Both the position numbers and the translations under genes were made by a program. Of a stretch of 64,000 bases of DNA, positions 37,507-48,107 are shown in pieces. This stretch comes from Mycoplasmopsis phocirhinis (lineage in GTDB: Bacteria > Bacillota_I > Bacilli_A > Mycoplasmatales > Metamycoplasmataceae), in the NCBI RefSeq assembly GCF_004216495.1, contig NZ_CP034841.1, positions 186,001 through 250,000 of the forward strand. The letters run 5' to 3'. The number at the start of each line of letters is the position of its first letter. The first letter of the stretch is position 1. Below the pieces are notes generated by a model. That model ran no database searches, had not been told where the DNA came from, and was given only the letters and a program-made list of their open reading frames with translations.

Positions 37507-38382
37507 ATGAAAAAAATTGGATTTATTTTTGATTCATTTGTGTGTATGACCAAAGATGAAGCGGAAAAAATGGGTTATGGTTACATCCCTTTAATTACCG
37601 AAATTGATAATCATTCTTATTTAGACGGCGTTGAAGTAAATCGTCGTGAGTTGCTGGAAAAAATAGCCAAAAGCAAGAATATTAAAACCTCACTTCCGTA
37701 TTTAGCTTGGTTTGAGCAGGTGTTTAAACAAATGTGTTCAAAATTTGATGAAGTAATTTATTTACCAATTTCAAGTAAATTATCTTCAACAAGTAGTGCG
37801 GCCGCTAATTTTGTAAATGAATTTAAAAATTTACACATTATAGAAAACGCTTTTGTAGCTGATCAATATTTAGAAGTTGCTCAATATGGTGTTAAACATT
37901 TTCAAAAACACCAGGACATCAATAAATTGATTGAAAAAATAAATGAAATCAAACAAAAAACACTTACTTTCATTTTTCCAAAAAATATTGATTATTTAGT
38001 AAAAGGTGGTCGAGTCAGTTCGTTTAAAAAGTTTATGCTAGGTGCTATGAGTATAGTTAAATTATCGCCGTATGTTAAATTTGACTTGCAAGGAACAGCG
38101 ATGGGAGGCATTGGTCGTGGCCCTAAAGGCGTTATTAAACAAATTATTGCTAAATTTGAAGAATTCACAGGTTTAAGCACGAACGCACTTGTTCAAGAAT
38201 ATAAAATTTTTAGCGTAACTGGAATTGATGATGAATTTAACTTATTTGCATTGGATTTATTCAAAAAAAAAGGAATTGAATTTGTAAATAAAAAATTTAA
38301 TTCCTCTGTTATAGCAGTTCATACCGGCCCTGAAGCACAAGCATTTACTTTAATGCCTAATTTAGATAAATTTGAAATTTAA
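37507..38382 (+). CDS. DegV family fatty acid-binding protein
   Basis: A 291-residue protein with the DegV two-domain fold: IGFIFDSFVCMT at the N terminus (the DS..D-like opening), then YLDGVEVNRREL, TSLPYLAWFEQVF and ISSKLSSTSSAAAN lining the lipid carboxylate site. DegV/FakB proteins bind fatty acids and present them to the kinase FakA; FakA is not in this window. The ribosome site is GGGAGG, and a TATAAT-rich region lies about 25 bases upstream, so it probably has its own promoter. Confidence 0.9.
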   Translation: MKKIGFIFDSFVCMTKDEAEKMGYGYIPLITEIDNHSYLDGVEVNRRELLEKIAKSKNIKTSLPYLAWFEQVFKQMCSKFDEVIYLPISSKLSSTSSAAANFVNEFKNLHIIENAFVADQYLEVAQYGVKHFQKHQDINKLIEKINEIKQKTLTFIFPKNIDYLVKGGRVSSFKKFMLGAMSIVKLSPYVKFDLQGTAMGGIGRGPKGVIKQIIAKFEEFTGLSTNALVQEYKIFSVTGIDDEFNLFALDLFKKKGIEFVNKKFNSSVIAVHTGPEAQAFTLMPNLDKFEI

Positions 38383-38396
38383 TTCTTTAAAAAGCA

Positions 38397-38423
38397 AAAA
38401 ATTAGCACATATGCTAATTTTTC
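38397..38423. terminator. Bidirectional terminator between degV and the Lon-N-like gene
   Basis: AAAATTAGCA-CATA-TGCTAATTTTT lies between two convergent genes. A-runs and T-runs flank both sides. Confidence 0.8.
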
Positions 38424-38935
38424 TATTCGAGATGTTGAATTTTATTGCTATTTTTGCTATTTTGAGTTGTTTTTTTAGTTTTTCTAATAACAACAAGTTT
38501 AGGTAATGAGCTAACTTCGTTAAGTTTTTTGCTTATGCGATCTACTATTTCGAGTTGATTATTTATACCTAAATAAGGTTCAAGGTCAAAATCAGGTTCT
38601 GTGACTAAATTTTTCATTAATTCATAATAATTCATTTTGTAAATAGTATTAATATTAATACCTTTAGCCAATGTGATTTCTTTAATTTTGCCATCCTCAC
38701 AAACACCATCACTAGTTTTGATTTTTATATAATCATCATTATTATCAAAGTCAGGTTTTCACTCTTTTTCACAGGCAACAAAAAACATATCATCCTCATC
38801 TTCAGCGACTAACATAATTACATTTGACTTTAAACTTTCTCCTTTTAATTTTTCAATAAAGTCTGGTAAAAATGCTATAGGTTTTAACACCGGCAATGAT
38901 CTATTTTCGGTTTTTATTTCTATCAATTTTTCCAT
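38423..38935 (-). CDS. Small protein with possible Lon N-terminal-like domain
   Basis: A 170-residue protein, one TGA Trp at codon 59. Residues 12-40 read SLPVLKPIAFLPDF and so recall the first strand of the Lon substrate-binding (LAN) domain (rsLPVLpLrd.vvfPg). Later, KITLAKGININTIYKM-like sequence and a DFDLEPYLGINNQ stretch are acidic and not recognised. There is no ATPase or protease domain. The ribosome site is weak. It could be a stand-alone adaptor, a truncated lon, or unrelated; I consider the Lon link tentative. Confidence 0.55.
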
Positions 38936-39061
38936 GCTTAAATGTTATTATTTTAAAATCGCTTTTTTTAATAGAAATTTACTTGTTAAATATTGTTGAT
39001 ATTTTCTTTTAGTACTTTATTTAAGTTAAATATGACAAGTATAAAATGTTGATAAATGTAA

Positions 39062-39091
39062 GAAAAAAAATAATCCTAAAAATTAGGAATA
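39062..39091 (-). terminator. Terminator after tsf
   Basis: ATTCCTAA-TTTT-TTAGGAT on the minus strand, followed by TTATTTTTTTT, six bases after the tsf stop. Confidence 0.8.
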
Positions 39092-39096
39092 TTTTC

Positions 39097-39978
39097 TTAT
39101 TTAGCGCAAGCCATTTGAGCAGCAACTTCAGCCGCAAAATCGCCTTCTTGTTTTTCGATTCCTTCACCAACGGTATAACGAACAGCTTGTAATAATTCTA
39201 ATTTATTGTTAGCTAAATATTTTTCGATCGAAACACTTTCTTCCATCATAAAACCTTGTTTAACTAACACAACTTCAGCTAATTTTTTGTTTAATGAACC
39301 TTCCATAATCATTTTTTGAATGTTTTCAGGTTTTTTTTCAAAATTATCTGGTTTAACAAATTCGTCTTTAAATGTTTGTAATCTTTGAGCTGGAACTTCT
39401 GATTCAAAAATAAATTCTGGTTTCATAGCCGCTAGATGCATAGCGACATTTCTAGGAACTTCTTCGCCTAAACCTTTAACTTTTACTAATGCTGCTATTT
39501 GGCCATTTACGTGAGCGAACGCTCCAATTGATTCACCTTCATTAACACTAAATCTTTCAAAACGACGTATTGATAATTTTTCGCCAATAGTTGCGGTTGC
39601 TTCTTCTAAAATAGTTTGAACAGTTTCAACACCATCTTTAACTTGTAAAAACTCTTCTAGAGTGCTTGCTGTTGAATTTAATAAAATTGTTGTAAATTTG
39701 GCTACTAGGTTTTTAAATTCATCATTTTGAGCAACAAAATCAGTTTCAGAATTTACTTCTAACATGACTGCTTGTTTTGCGTTTTGAGCAACTGCGACAA
39801 TACCTTCAGCTGAAACACGACCAGCTTTTTTAGCAGCTTTAATTTTTCCGTTGCTTTTTAGTCATACAATCGCTTTATCTAAATCTCATTCTGAAGCTTC
39901 AAGAGCTTTTTTAACGTCCATCATACCACCACCGGTACGTTCACGTAATTGTTTGATTAGTTCTAATTGACTAGCCAT
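39097..39978 (-). CDS. tsf: Elongation factor Ts
   Basis: A 293-residue nucleotide exchange factor for EF-Tu. The N-terminal domain has the invariant LRERTGGGMMDVKKAL, with TGA Trp codons following, then the core motif EVNSETDFVAQN (TDF contacts the EF-Tu nucleotide site). Length and order are standard. It starts 2 bases after the rpsB stop, with AAGGAGAA as ribosome site inside the end of rpsB. The operon is rpsB-tsf. Confidence 0.96.
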
Positions 39979-39980
39979 AA

Positions 39981-40865
39981 TTATTCTCCTTTGTCTTCTG
40001 TTTTTTTAGAAGTTTCAACGTTTTCGTTTTTAACGAAAGGTTTGCGTTCTCATCTTTTGTTTGCTTTTGTTTCAGATTCGTATACTGGTAATTCAATTTC
40101 AGAATCTGGTTTATAAGCATATTTAGCTTGGCCACCACGAGCTGTAGCGATTGCGTCAGCCAAAATGGTTATAATTAAATTAATACTTTTTGCTGAATCA
40201 TCATTAGCTGGAATTCCAAAATCAACAGCATCAGGATTTGAATTAGAGTCTAAAATAGCAATAACTTTTACTCCTTTTTTACGAGCTTCTTTAACAGCAA
40301 TTTCATCTTCGTTTGGATCAGCAACAATCATGAAAGTTGGCAAGCCACGCATTTTTCTAATACCATTTAGGTTTTTGTGAAGTTTGTCTAATTGTTTTTG
40401 TAATAATAATTTTTCTTTTTTAACGTATCCTTCAAAATTATTTTCAGCTTTTTGTTCAAGTGCTTCCATTGTCTTAACTCTACTAAAAATTGTTGAAGAG
40501 TTAGTTAACGTTCCACCTAATCATCTATCAGTTACATAAAAACTATTAGTTCTTAATGCGTTTTCTTTAATGGTATCTTTTGCTTGTTTTTTTGTACCTA
40601 CAAAAATGAATTGCGCACGTGGGTTTTTAGCAACAAATTTTTGTAATGTATTATATGCAAATTCTAATCTTTGAACTGTAAGTGAAGTATTAATAATGTG
40701 AACACCTCTTTTTAACTGAGGGTATAAATAATCCTTCATTTTTGGGTTTCATAGACTTGCTCTGTGACCAAAGTAAGCACCTGCTTCTAATAATTTATCT
40801 TTAGAAACAATCGGATTTTTGTTTTCTTCAACTTTTTTTGTTGAAAGTTCTTTTTTTTCTGTCAT
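39981..40865 (-). CDS. rpsB: Ribosomal protein uS2
   Basis: A 294-residue small-subunit protein. [19 protein letters not shown] (near residues 25-43), DRWLGGTLTN-like sequence (with TGA Trp) and [11 protein letters not shown] are hallmarks. The C terminus has a ~30-residue Lys/Glu extension found in many mycoplasmas. It is the first gene of rpsB-tsf. A promoter with TATAAT at 40999-40994 and a ~120-base leader precede it. Confidence 0.96.
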
Positions 40866-40987
40866 AAATATTTCCTTTAGTTTGTTAAATCTTCATACTG
40901 CTTCTAACATCTAGCACCTTTTCTCAAGGCACACCCAAATGAATCCACAGTACTGTTTTATTTGATATCAAATTGAATTAAAAATTC
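40866..40987 (-). promoter_or_regulatory. rpsB 5' leader, candidate S2 autoregulatory element
   Basis: The leader begins after the TATAAT box and holds the perfect palindrome ATTTGATATCAAAT (40960-40973). A structured block follows: TACTG (40955 region) can pair with CAGTA near the start codon, enclosing GCCTT-GAGAA-AAGGT. The block is richer in G and C than normal spacers here. Ribosomal protein leaders often bind their own product; that this one binds S2 is inference. Confidence 0.4.
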
Positions 40988-41107
40988 TTTTTAATTATAA
41001 ATTAAACATAAAAAAAAGCAATTATTTTGTCTCAATTTTAGTTAAAATTTTATGTTCTTCTTAAAAACCATAAGATCCTAAAAAATGATTTTACTTAATT
41101 AATGAAT

Positions 41108-41133
41108 TAAAAAACACACATAGCATGTGTGTT
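41108..41133 (-). terminator. Terminator of RNase P RNA
   Basis: ACACACA-TGCTA-TGTGTGT on the minus strand, then TTTTTT. Confidence 0.85.
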
Positions 41134-41407
41134 GCATTGTAAGCCACGTTTTGTACCGAAAATGGTGCCAACAATTTATCTAACCAGTACAACTGGTTTT
41201 TTCTATTGATTCATTTCTCTTTAGAAAATTCCCCTACCAAAATTTGGGTTTCTGACTCATGGAGTTTACCGCGTTTCACAATTCTCGTCTCTGTGGCACT
41301 AGTCGTCTAGGCCTAAGCTTATTAGGCTTAGCATGAACACTACTTCCATCGCAGGAAGTGTCAGCGTGGACTTTCCTCTACTATAATAGCAGCTGTTGGC
41401 TAATGCG
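41134..41407 (-). ncRNA. rnpB: RNase P RNA (type B)
   Basis: The catalytic RNA that removes 5' leaders from tRNA precursors. On the minus strand the universal GAGGAAAGTCC occurs near 41380, the P4 partner region ends in ACAGAGACGAG and GTGAAACG near 41297-41280, and GGTAAACTCC follows. AAAACGTGGCTTAC stands near the 3' end. A TATAAT box at 41418-41413 gives the start within a few bases of 41407, and a terminator follows. The exact ends are estimated. Confidence 0.95.
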
Positions 41408-41513
41408 CTGTAATTATATATTAAATTTTAGATTGTCTTAATTTAGTTAATAAAATTACTGTTATGAATAATTTTTAAATTTTCTTTAAGAGTATAATTT
41501 TTAAGGAGGTAAA

Positions 41514-41993
41514 ATGAGTGATAATATTATACGTTATGTAATGCTTGGTTTATTTTGTGCCATATTCATAACTTTTATTTTGGTAGAGTTATTCACTACA
41601 TCTATTTGATCTGGTTTAACAAGCGTTGCTGTTATTCCATCGATATTTACTTCTTATTTTATTAAACAATTAGTAGTTAATATATCTATAAGTATAGTTA
41701 TATTTATTGGATTTTGGATTATTTTATATTTTGGTTCATATAAATTTATTAAGAAAAAATTACTTTCTAAAATTAAAAATAATCACGAATATGTTTTAGA
41801 GAATAAATCTATAACTCTACTTAGTGATATAAGCGAAGAAACAAAAAACGGAATATTTGGTCAAGCAAAAGTAGGTGATGTGTTTTATCGTACTTTAAGT
41901 TTGAAAGGTGAAGGTGATATTGCTCGCGAAGAAAAAGTAATTATTGCCAAAATTGAATCGAATATTTTATATGTTAAAAGAAAGGATAAATAA
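41514..41993 (+). CDS. NfeD-like membrane protein
   Basis: A 159-residue protein with two or three membrane helices (about 8-30, 42-53 and 60-82) and a C-terminal OB-like domain containing GIFGQAKVGDVFYRTLS, in which NfeD proteins show the G.v...G......s..... pattern. NfeD proteins pair with SPFH/stomatin proteins in membrane microdomains; the adjacent gene is such a protein, which strongly supports the call. The ribosome site is AAGGAGG. A TATAAT box lies at 41493-41498. Confidence 0.8.
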
Positions 41994-41995
41994 TA

Positions 41996-42913
41996 ATGAT
42001 AGCAACTATTTTAGGCATAATTATCTCACTTGTTATTTTAATTTTTATTATTATAACCTTAATATTGTCAATTAAAGTTGTAAAGCAAGCAGAGTTTGCT
42101 ATAGTAACTCGTTTTGGCAAATACCACCGTACTCTAAATAATGGAATTAATTTTATTATTCCTTTTATAGATCGAATTGCTAAAAATGAAAATTATAAAG
42201 AAAAAGTGTTGGATTTTCCCGAACAAGATATTATTACTAAAGATAATGCAACAATTAAAGTAGACACAGTTATTTATTTAAAAATAACTGATCCAAAATT
42301 ATTCACATATGGGGCTGAAAATTCAATGCTAGCTATTGAAAATCTTTCAGCAACTACATTAAGAAATTTATTAGGAGAATTAGATTTAGATCAAACATTA
42401 ACCTCAAGAGATGCAATTAATTCTAAATTAACAATTATTTTAGATGAAGCTTCAGACGCGTGAGGTATTAAAGTTCATCGTGTTGAAATTAAAAATATTA
42501 TTCCACCTAGCGAAATTCAAAAATCAATGGAAAAACAAATGCGTGCCGAAAGAGAAAAAAGAGCAAGCATTTTAGAAGCAGAAGGTAAAAAACAAGCAGC
42601 TATTTTAGTAGCCGAAGGTGAAAAAGAAGCTAAAATTTTACAAGCACAAGCTAATAAAGAAGCTCAAATTTTATTAGCCCAAGCGAAAAAAGAAAGTGAA
42701 ATTTTAGAAGCAGAAGGTAAAAAACAAGCCATAGATACACTTAATAATACTGATTTAAATAATCAGATTTTAACTTTAAAAGCAATTGAACAACTAAAAG
42801 AAGTTGCGAATGGTCAAGCTACTAAAATCTTTTTACCTAACAACTTAACTACTTTAGCCAATACTGTATCATTAGCCGGTGAATTATTTGATAAAGACAA
42901 ATCTAACACTTAA
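41996..42913 (+). CDS. SPFH/Band 7 (stomatin-like) protein
   Basis: A 305-residue protein. The N-terminal membrane helix (about 5-27) is followed by an SPFH domain with AIVTRFGKYHRTLNNGINF and KVLDFPEQDIITKDNATI, then an alanine/glutamate-rich coiled coil (about 178-250) with repeated EAEGKKQA units, and a short C-terminal oligomerisation region. SPFH proteins form large membrane cages and can control FtsH or lipid domains. The start is 2 bases after the nfeD-like stop, so they form one operon ended by the hairpin at 42936. Confidence 0.92.
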
Positions 42914-42935
42914 TAAATACTAAAATTTAAAAATT

Positions 42936-42965
42936 ACTCAAATCAATTTGATTTGAGTTTTTTTA
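42936..42965. terminator. Terminator between the SPFH gene and holA
   Basis: ACTCAAATCAA pairs with TTGATTTGAGT and is followed by a T7 run on the plus strand. It lies between convergent genes. Confidence 0.85.
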
Positions 42966-42982
42966 ATAAATTAAAGTGTGTT

Positions 42983-43942
42983 TTAGTTAAAATTTTTTAA
43001 CAAAAAATTTTCAAAACCGATAAAATCATCAACCTTACCGTTTTTAATGTCGCGATCTAATTTAGCCAATTCTTTAATCATTTTATGAATTTTTTTAATA
43101 CCCATCGTGTTTAAAAGGGCATACACTTTTTTAACACGATACTCATTTAATTTTAATTCGTTAGCAACATCTAAAAGTTTTTTATTTGCTTGAATATAAC
43201 AATAAATTTGGTCGGCTAGAATTAACAATTGACTTAATTGCGAAATTAAGATGTTAATTTGAACACCTTCATTTATTTTTTCTTTATATTTGCGTCAAAT
43301 TATATTAAAGTTATCTCTTTGAAAACTATTGCTAAATCCAAATGTATCTTCAATATATATATCGCTAACATTTTGATTAATATTTTCAACACTTATATTT
43401 GGATTTAAATTAATTAATTTAATAAGCTCTAAATTTATTAAATATAAATCGTTAGGTATTTTTTTCAATAACGCTTCAACAGCTAAATTATTAATTTTGC
43501 CGCCGTGTTGTTTAACAAGACGCAAAATTTGTTGGTTTAATTCACTACCTTGAATTGATTTAGCATATAAAAGTGTGATATTTTTTTGGCTTAAAAAAAC
43601 ACTAAATTCATTGTCAGCAATTTTATCTTTTTGTTCAATATTGTTATTTACAAAAACAATTAGATCTTGCGTATTTGAATTAAGAGCATCAATTAAATTA
43701 TGAACTGAATTTAGAGTTTCTTTTTTAATTTTTTGTTCTAAATACTCGCAATCATGAATTACGATAATTCGCTTATTAGCGAATAAATTATTGGCCGAAA
43801 TAATATCTATTAAGTGATTTATTTCATTATTATCATTAAAATAAAAATTAATTATTTCGTGTTGGGGATTCGATTTGATAATTGAAGCTAAATATTCATC
43901 AATGAAATATTTTTCACTACCATAAATTAAATACATATTCAT
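42983..43942 (-). CDS. holA: DNA polymerase III delta subunit
   Basis: A 319-residue clamp-loader subunit that opens the beta clamp. The N terminus MYLIYGSEKYFIDEYL has the conserved 'YG.e.yli.e' opening of HolA. ANKRIIVIHDCEYL and a C-terminal collar domain (QINILISQLSQLLILADQI) follow. There is no functional Walker A, as expected for delta. One TGA Trp (43295) joins the two parts. Met 1 or Met 3 could be the start. It converges with the SPFH gene. Confidence 0.85.
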
Positions 43943-43990
43943 ATATTATAGTTTTATATTTTTTTATCTAAATTTAATTGTGTCAATATA

Positions 43991-44212
43991 TTAATTTTGA
44001 AGATAAACTAAATACACCCCTTGACGCTCAATTTCTCATTCGTAATTGCCTTCACGCAAATATTCTTCAACAACAACCTTTAAAACACCCATTCCATTAC
44101 CTGTGATAATTTCTAGCATATCATATCCTTGTTCTTGAGCTTCAAAAAGCGCAATTTCTAATTTTGAAATTGCCTGATTGACATCATAGCCATGTAAATC
44201 TATACAAAACAT
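43991..44212 (-). CDS. Small stand-alone Smr domain protein
   Basis: A 73-residue protein that is only an Smr domain: DLHGYDVNQAI at the N terminus (the DLHG motif) and ITGNGMGVLKVVVEEYL (the TGxG.g.lk.....L motif). Smr domains are nucleases or nucleic-acid binders best known from the C terminus of MutS2 and from ribosome-rescue factors. Its ATG directly follows the mutM stop, so it is the third gene of rsmE-mutM-smr. It is much smaller than full MutS2. Confidence 0.85.
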
Positions 44213-45034
44213 TTATTTTTCTCCTTGACAAAACGAGCAATAATATGACCCTCGTCCCGAAACAAAATATTTTTTAATAATATTTTGGCAACGATAACAA
44301 GGTAATTTATCACGTCCATGAACTTTTAATTCGTTTTGATATCTTCCTTTTTCACCGTTAAGAGCAGAATATGATTGAATTGATGATCCACCCATTTTGG
44401 TTGCAATTTCCATAATTTCACCTGCGTTAATAATTAAATTTTTTAATTCCTGTTTATCTAATTTATTTGCGGGAGTAGAAGGATGGATTTGACTTAATCA
44501 TAAAGCCTCATTGGCATAAATATTTCCTATTCCTAAAATTAATCTTTGGTCTAATAAAATATTTTTAATTGCTTGGCTGCGTTTTTGAATTTTTAGATAA
44601 AGTTCATTTATATCGGTTTCAAAAGGCACTTTAGCTAAATTTTTAAGTGGATTAGTTGTGTATAATTCATTTTTAGTTTTTAAATGAAAAGTTGCAAAAG
44701 CTCTTGCGTCGTTAAAATATAAAACACCATTATTTAATTTGAACACTACGTGGTCGTGAATTGTTGGGTGGTGGTATTTTGCATAAAAAGCATATTTACC
44801 TGTCATTCTCAAGTGGTTTAAAATAAAATAATCATTATCTAATTCAATAATGATGTGTTTACCTAAATTAAATATATTTTTAATTGTTTTATTGATAATT
44901 GTTTGTTTAAATTGATTTGAATCGATATCTTGAATTAATTTTGTTTTGTAGATTTCTACATCAATTATTGTTGAATTTAAAATTAAAGGTTTTAATTTAT
45001 TAACAACATTATTAACTTCGGGCATTTCGGGCAT
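44213..45034 (-). CDS. mutM: Formamidopyrimidine-DNA glycosylase
   Basis: A 273-residue base-excision repair enzyme that removes 8-oxoguanine. After the initiator, PEMPEV gives the catalytic N-terminal Pro and Glu. HLRMTGKYAFY, a GIGNIYANEALW helix and the C-terminal zinc finger CYRCQNII...YYCSFCQ are intact. The Trp is TGA at 44498. It begins right after rsmE and is followed directly by the Smr gene. Confidence 0.96.
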
Positions 45035-45036
45035 AT

Positions 45037-45738
45037 TTACTCCTTAACTAAAGCGAGCATACTAATAGCCGCGCTTTCAGCTCTTAAAATTCTTTTCCCT
45101 AACGATACAAGATAAATTTGATTAGATTTTAACGATTTAATCCAATTAAATTCATCTTCACTTAAACCACCTTCAGGGCCAACTAATATCAACGAGTTAG
45201 TTTTAATTGTATTGATTTGGTGTTCAAATCCTAATGATTCATACGCAATATAAATATTATAATTGCGTTTCAGATATTCAACAACGATTTCGCGCAAAGA
45301 ATTAACTTCAGTAATGGTTGGTATTATATTGCGAAAAGATTGTTGAGCAGCTTGCTGTATTTTTGTGTTGTAGCGTAAATATTTTTTTTCATTTTTAAAA
45401 TTTAATTCCACATATTTGAAATTACAAAATTGTGAAGTCATTGGGATAATAGTTTTAACTCCTAATTCTGTTGCTTTTTCAATCATTCACTCAAATCTTT
45501 CGCCTTTAATAATTGGAGCTGCTAAAACTAAATCGTTTTGGTATTCATTATTGATATTTAATTTTTCAATAATGTCAGCAAAATTTGTGTTCTTGTTGTA
45601 GCAACAGCGGTAAAATTGAGTCTCAAAATTCACTAAAAATTCTTCGTTAAATAAACGTGCTACTTTTAAATGATGAATTAAATCTTTGTCTAAAACAAAT
45701 GAATTGTTAATTTTTTGCTTAACAAAAAAACGATGCAT
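45037..45738 (-). CDS. rsmE: 16S rRNA m3U1498 methyltransferase
   Basis: A 233-residue SPOUT-class enzyme that methylates U1498 of 16S rRNA. The N-terminal PUA-like part (MHRFFV) leads to the SAM knot with LILVGPEGGLSEDEF and VSLGKRILRAESAAI, the diagnostic GPEGG and LG.rILR.EtA motifs. A Lys-rich segment with EKATELGVKTIIPM lies in between. One TGA Trp. First gene of rsmE-mutM-smr. Confidence 0.94.
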
Positions 45739-45790
45739 ATAACTCCTTATAAATATTTATAATAATATCAAAATCGCGATATTTTTCAAT

Positions 45791-45813
45791 AAAAAACAGG
45801 CTTGGCCTGTTTA
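45791..45813 (-). terminator. Terminator of the division cluster
   Basis: AAACAGGC-CAA-GCCTGTTT on the minus strand, then TTTATTG, three bases beyond the ftsZ stop. Confidence 0.8.
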
Positions 45814-45815
45814 AT

Positions 45816-46931
45816 TTAATAGAAAATTGGTATTTGTGGCGTGTTTTTTTCTTCTTTATCTTCTTCAATAACATCATCATTATTTAAAAGTATTTCGGAA
45901 GTTATATCAAAATTATTCTCACTGTTAGTGCTTATTTGATTTTTAGAATTCAAATGGTTTATTTGACTGTTAATCTGATTATTTTGTTCTAAATTTAAAT
46001 TATTTTCGCTCAAAATATAACTAATATTTATTGAATTGTGTTTGATATTATTACCGCTTTGAAATGCTGTTTTAAAATCTAACACATCTTCATTTAAATT
46101 GTATCTTTGGATTATATTTTTGCGAATACTTAACAATTGTTTACCTGTAATACTAATAGATTTAATATGTAGTATCATTTTTGAAAAATTATTAGATTTG
46201 GCTATAAATTTAGCTCGCTGTTCTTCATCGGCAAGTGCATTTGTAATAATATCTTGTTGATTGGCTCAACCTGATGAAATTAAAATTTGTCCGCCGTACA
46301 TAAACATATTTTTTATTGACAAAAAATCAATATTAGTTTGCATATTTTCGTAAAAAAGATCAAATAAAGTATTTAAAGAATTATTAGCAATAATTCCGGG
46401 CAATTCAATTAAACTAGTCATAGGCAAATCTAACGATTCGCTTAAATCGTTATAATCTATTACCATATAAGAATTAACTGCTGATTTAATATTTTGCAGA
46501 GCTATTAGTGCTTTTTGGCGCTCAATTTTGCCATAAATATCTTCACATGGCATTGAAACAATTGCTAGTGTAGGGATATTTATTTTTTTAGCACATTGAG
46601 CAATTTGTGGGATAAATTTATTATCTATTTGGCCATTAGCTCCAGCAATTAAAACTATAAAATCAGCATCGTTAATTACATTGTTAATTTTTGTAATGTT
46701 ATTTTGATTTTGTTGACTATCTTGTTCTATTGAATCTAAACCTAAAAGATTGTGATTATATTCAAATAAAATTTGATTAAATTTTTCATTGTTTGAGAAA
46801 TTTTTTATGTCACTTTGTGCCTCAAATATTTCAATATTTTGATTTTGAAAATGCAATAAATTTATTATATTCTTTGCTTCAATTCCAAGACCAATCACTT
46901 TAATTTTAATTTGATTAGCATTTATTGACAT
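45816..46931 (-). CDS. ftsZ: Highly divergent FtsZ lacking GTP-binding loops
   Basis: A 371-residue protein in the ftsZ position of the mraZ-rsmH-X-ftsZ cluster. The fold is traceable: IKVIGLG at 9-16, DADFIVLIAG at 88-97, TNIDFLSIKNM at 199-209, and a C-terminal tail ending TPQIPIFY, like the FtsZ conserved peptide (.IP.F.). But the glycine loops that bind GTP are gone: G1 reads GLGIEAKN instead of GxGGaGxN, and T4 reads GANGQIDNK instead of GGGTGTG. In the T7 loop the second acidic residue is also lost (NIDFLS for N.DFAD). GTP hydrolysis therefore seems unlikely. The tail is Asn/Gln/Ser-rich and unstructured. Confidence 0.8.
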
Positions 46932-46933
46932 TA

Positions 46934-48091
46934 TTATCCCCCGTAGTTTTTATTGAAAAAAGTACTGATTTTATTGAAAATATTTATTTTTTTGGTTTGT
47001 TTTTTTTGATAAAGATTTTGTGTTTGAGCTAAATCTTGTTGTTTAAAATCATTAACTAATGAAATAACACTTAAATCGACATCGCTGATATTAAGTTTAT
47101 CTGATTCTTTATCGCTAAATAAGTCAACATTATTAAATTGATGTTGCTCTAAAATGTATTTTAGTATTTTAGAGCAATTGCCTTTTAAAATTATTTGTTT
47201 GTGTTGTAATAATTGTTTGTTAACAATAATGTTTTTTATACTTAAATTAATTGTTCTAAAAATAATTTTGTACATATTCAAACTATTTAAGCTTAAATCT
47301 ATATTTTTAATCAAATCAAAATTATTAATGATAGCATCAATATAAAATTTTATATTATTAATATTTAGCCAACTATGAGTACATTTATTAGTTAAAGTAT
47401 TATAAATTTGATCTCATATGTTATGTTCATAAGTTGTTTTATATAAATATGAATTTTGATATTCAATAATTTTTAATTGTTGATCAATTGATAATTCAAC
47501 AATTAATGCATCTTTTTGCAGATTTTGAATTTTTGCATAACATTCTCAATCAATAAAATTTTGATAATTATTAATTTGATTTTTAGCAAACAATTTAACT
47601 ATATCATCATAAAAATCTTGGTTTTTATTGATTAAATATTCATTATATTTAACTATTAATTTTTCACCACTTTTATCTAAAGGAAATACATCGTATTCTT
47701 TAATGTTTTGGTCAATTTCAACAAGATAAGAAGTTATATTTGATTTAAATAATTGGACTTTAGATTTTGATATAGTTGAAATTATATGTTCGTATAAATC
47801 GATATTTAAAACATTTTTTTGATCAAAATTATGTTCATAGCATTTATTTTTTACACTAATATTTAATATTGAATTTGATCATATTAACGATCATTTTAAA
47901 AATGCTTTACGCAGATTTTTATGATTTTTAATAAAAACTAAAACATTTTTTAAACTATTTTCAATATCACTAAGATTAACGTATTTATTAATTAATCTAT
48001 AAACAGAGATAAAATTTTGTCCGTCGTTTTTAATAATATTTATGTTGATATTTTCAAGTGAAATCTTGACATTTATTAAAAATTCTGACAT
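46934..48091 (-). CDS. Divergent FtsA-like protein (MG223 position)
   Basis: A 385-residue protein between rsmH and ftsZ, as MG223 is in M. genitalium. Overall similarity to known proteins is too low to name by sequence alone. Suggestive features are an IILKGNCSKILKYILE segment at about residue 310, like the actin-fold phosphate-2/adenosine region of FtsA, and a C-terminal amphipathic helix (KINIFNKISTFFNKNY), as FtsA uses to bind membrane. It has seven or more TGA Trp codons. AAGGAGG precedes the ATG. The start of ftsZ is 2 bases beyond its stop. Confidence 0.55.
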
Positions 48092-48107
48092 TTTTTAACC
48101 TCCTTGA

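Noticed and set aside
41134-41407. A possible tRNA cluster in the G+C-richer stretch after rpsB
   Set aside because: GAGGAAAGTCC and ACAGAGACGAG show it is RNase P RNA; no cloverleaf fits.
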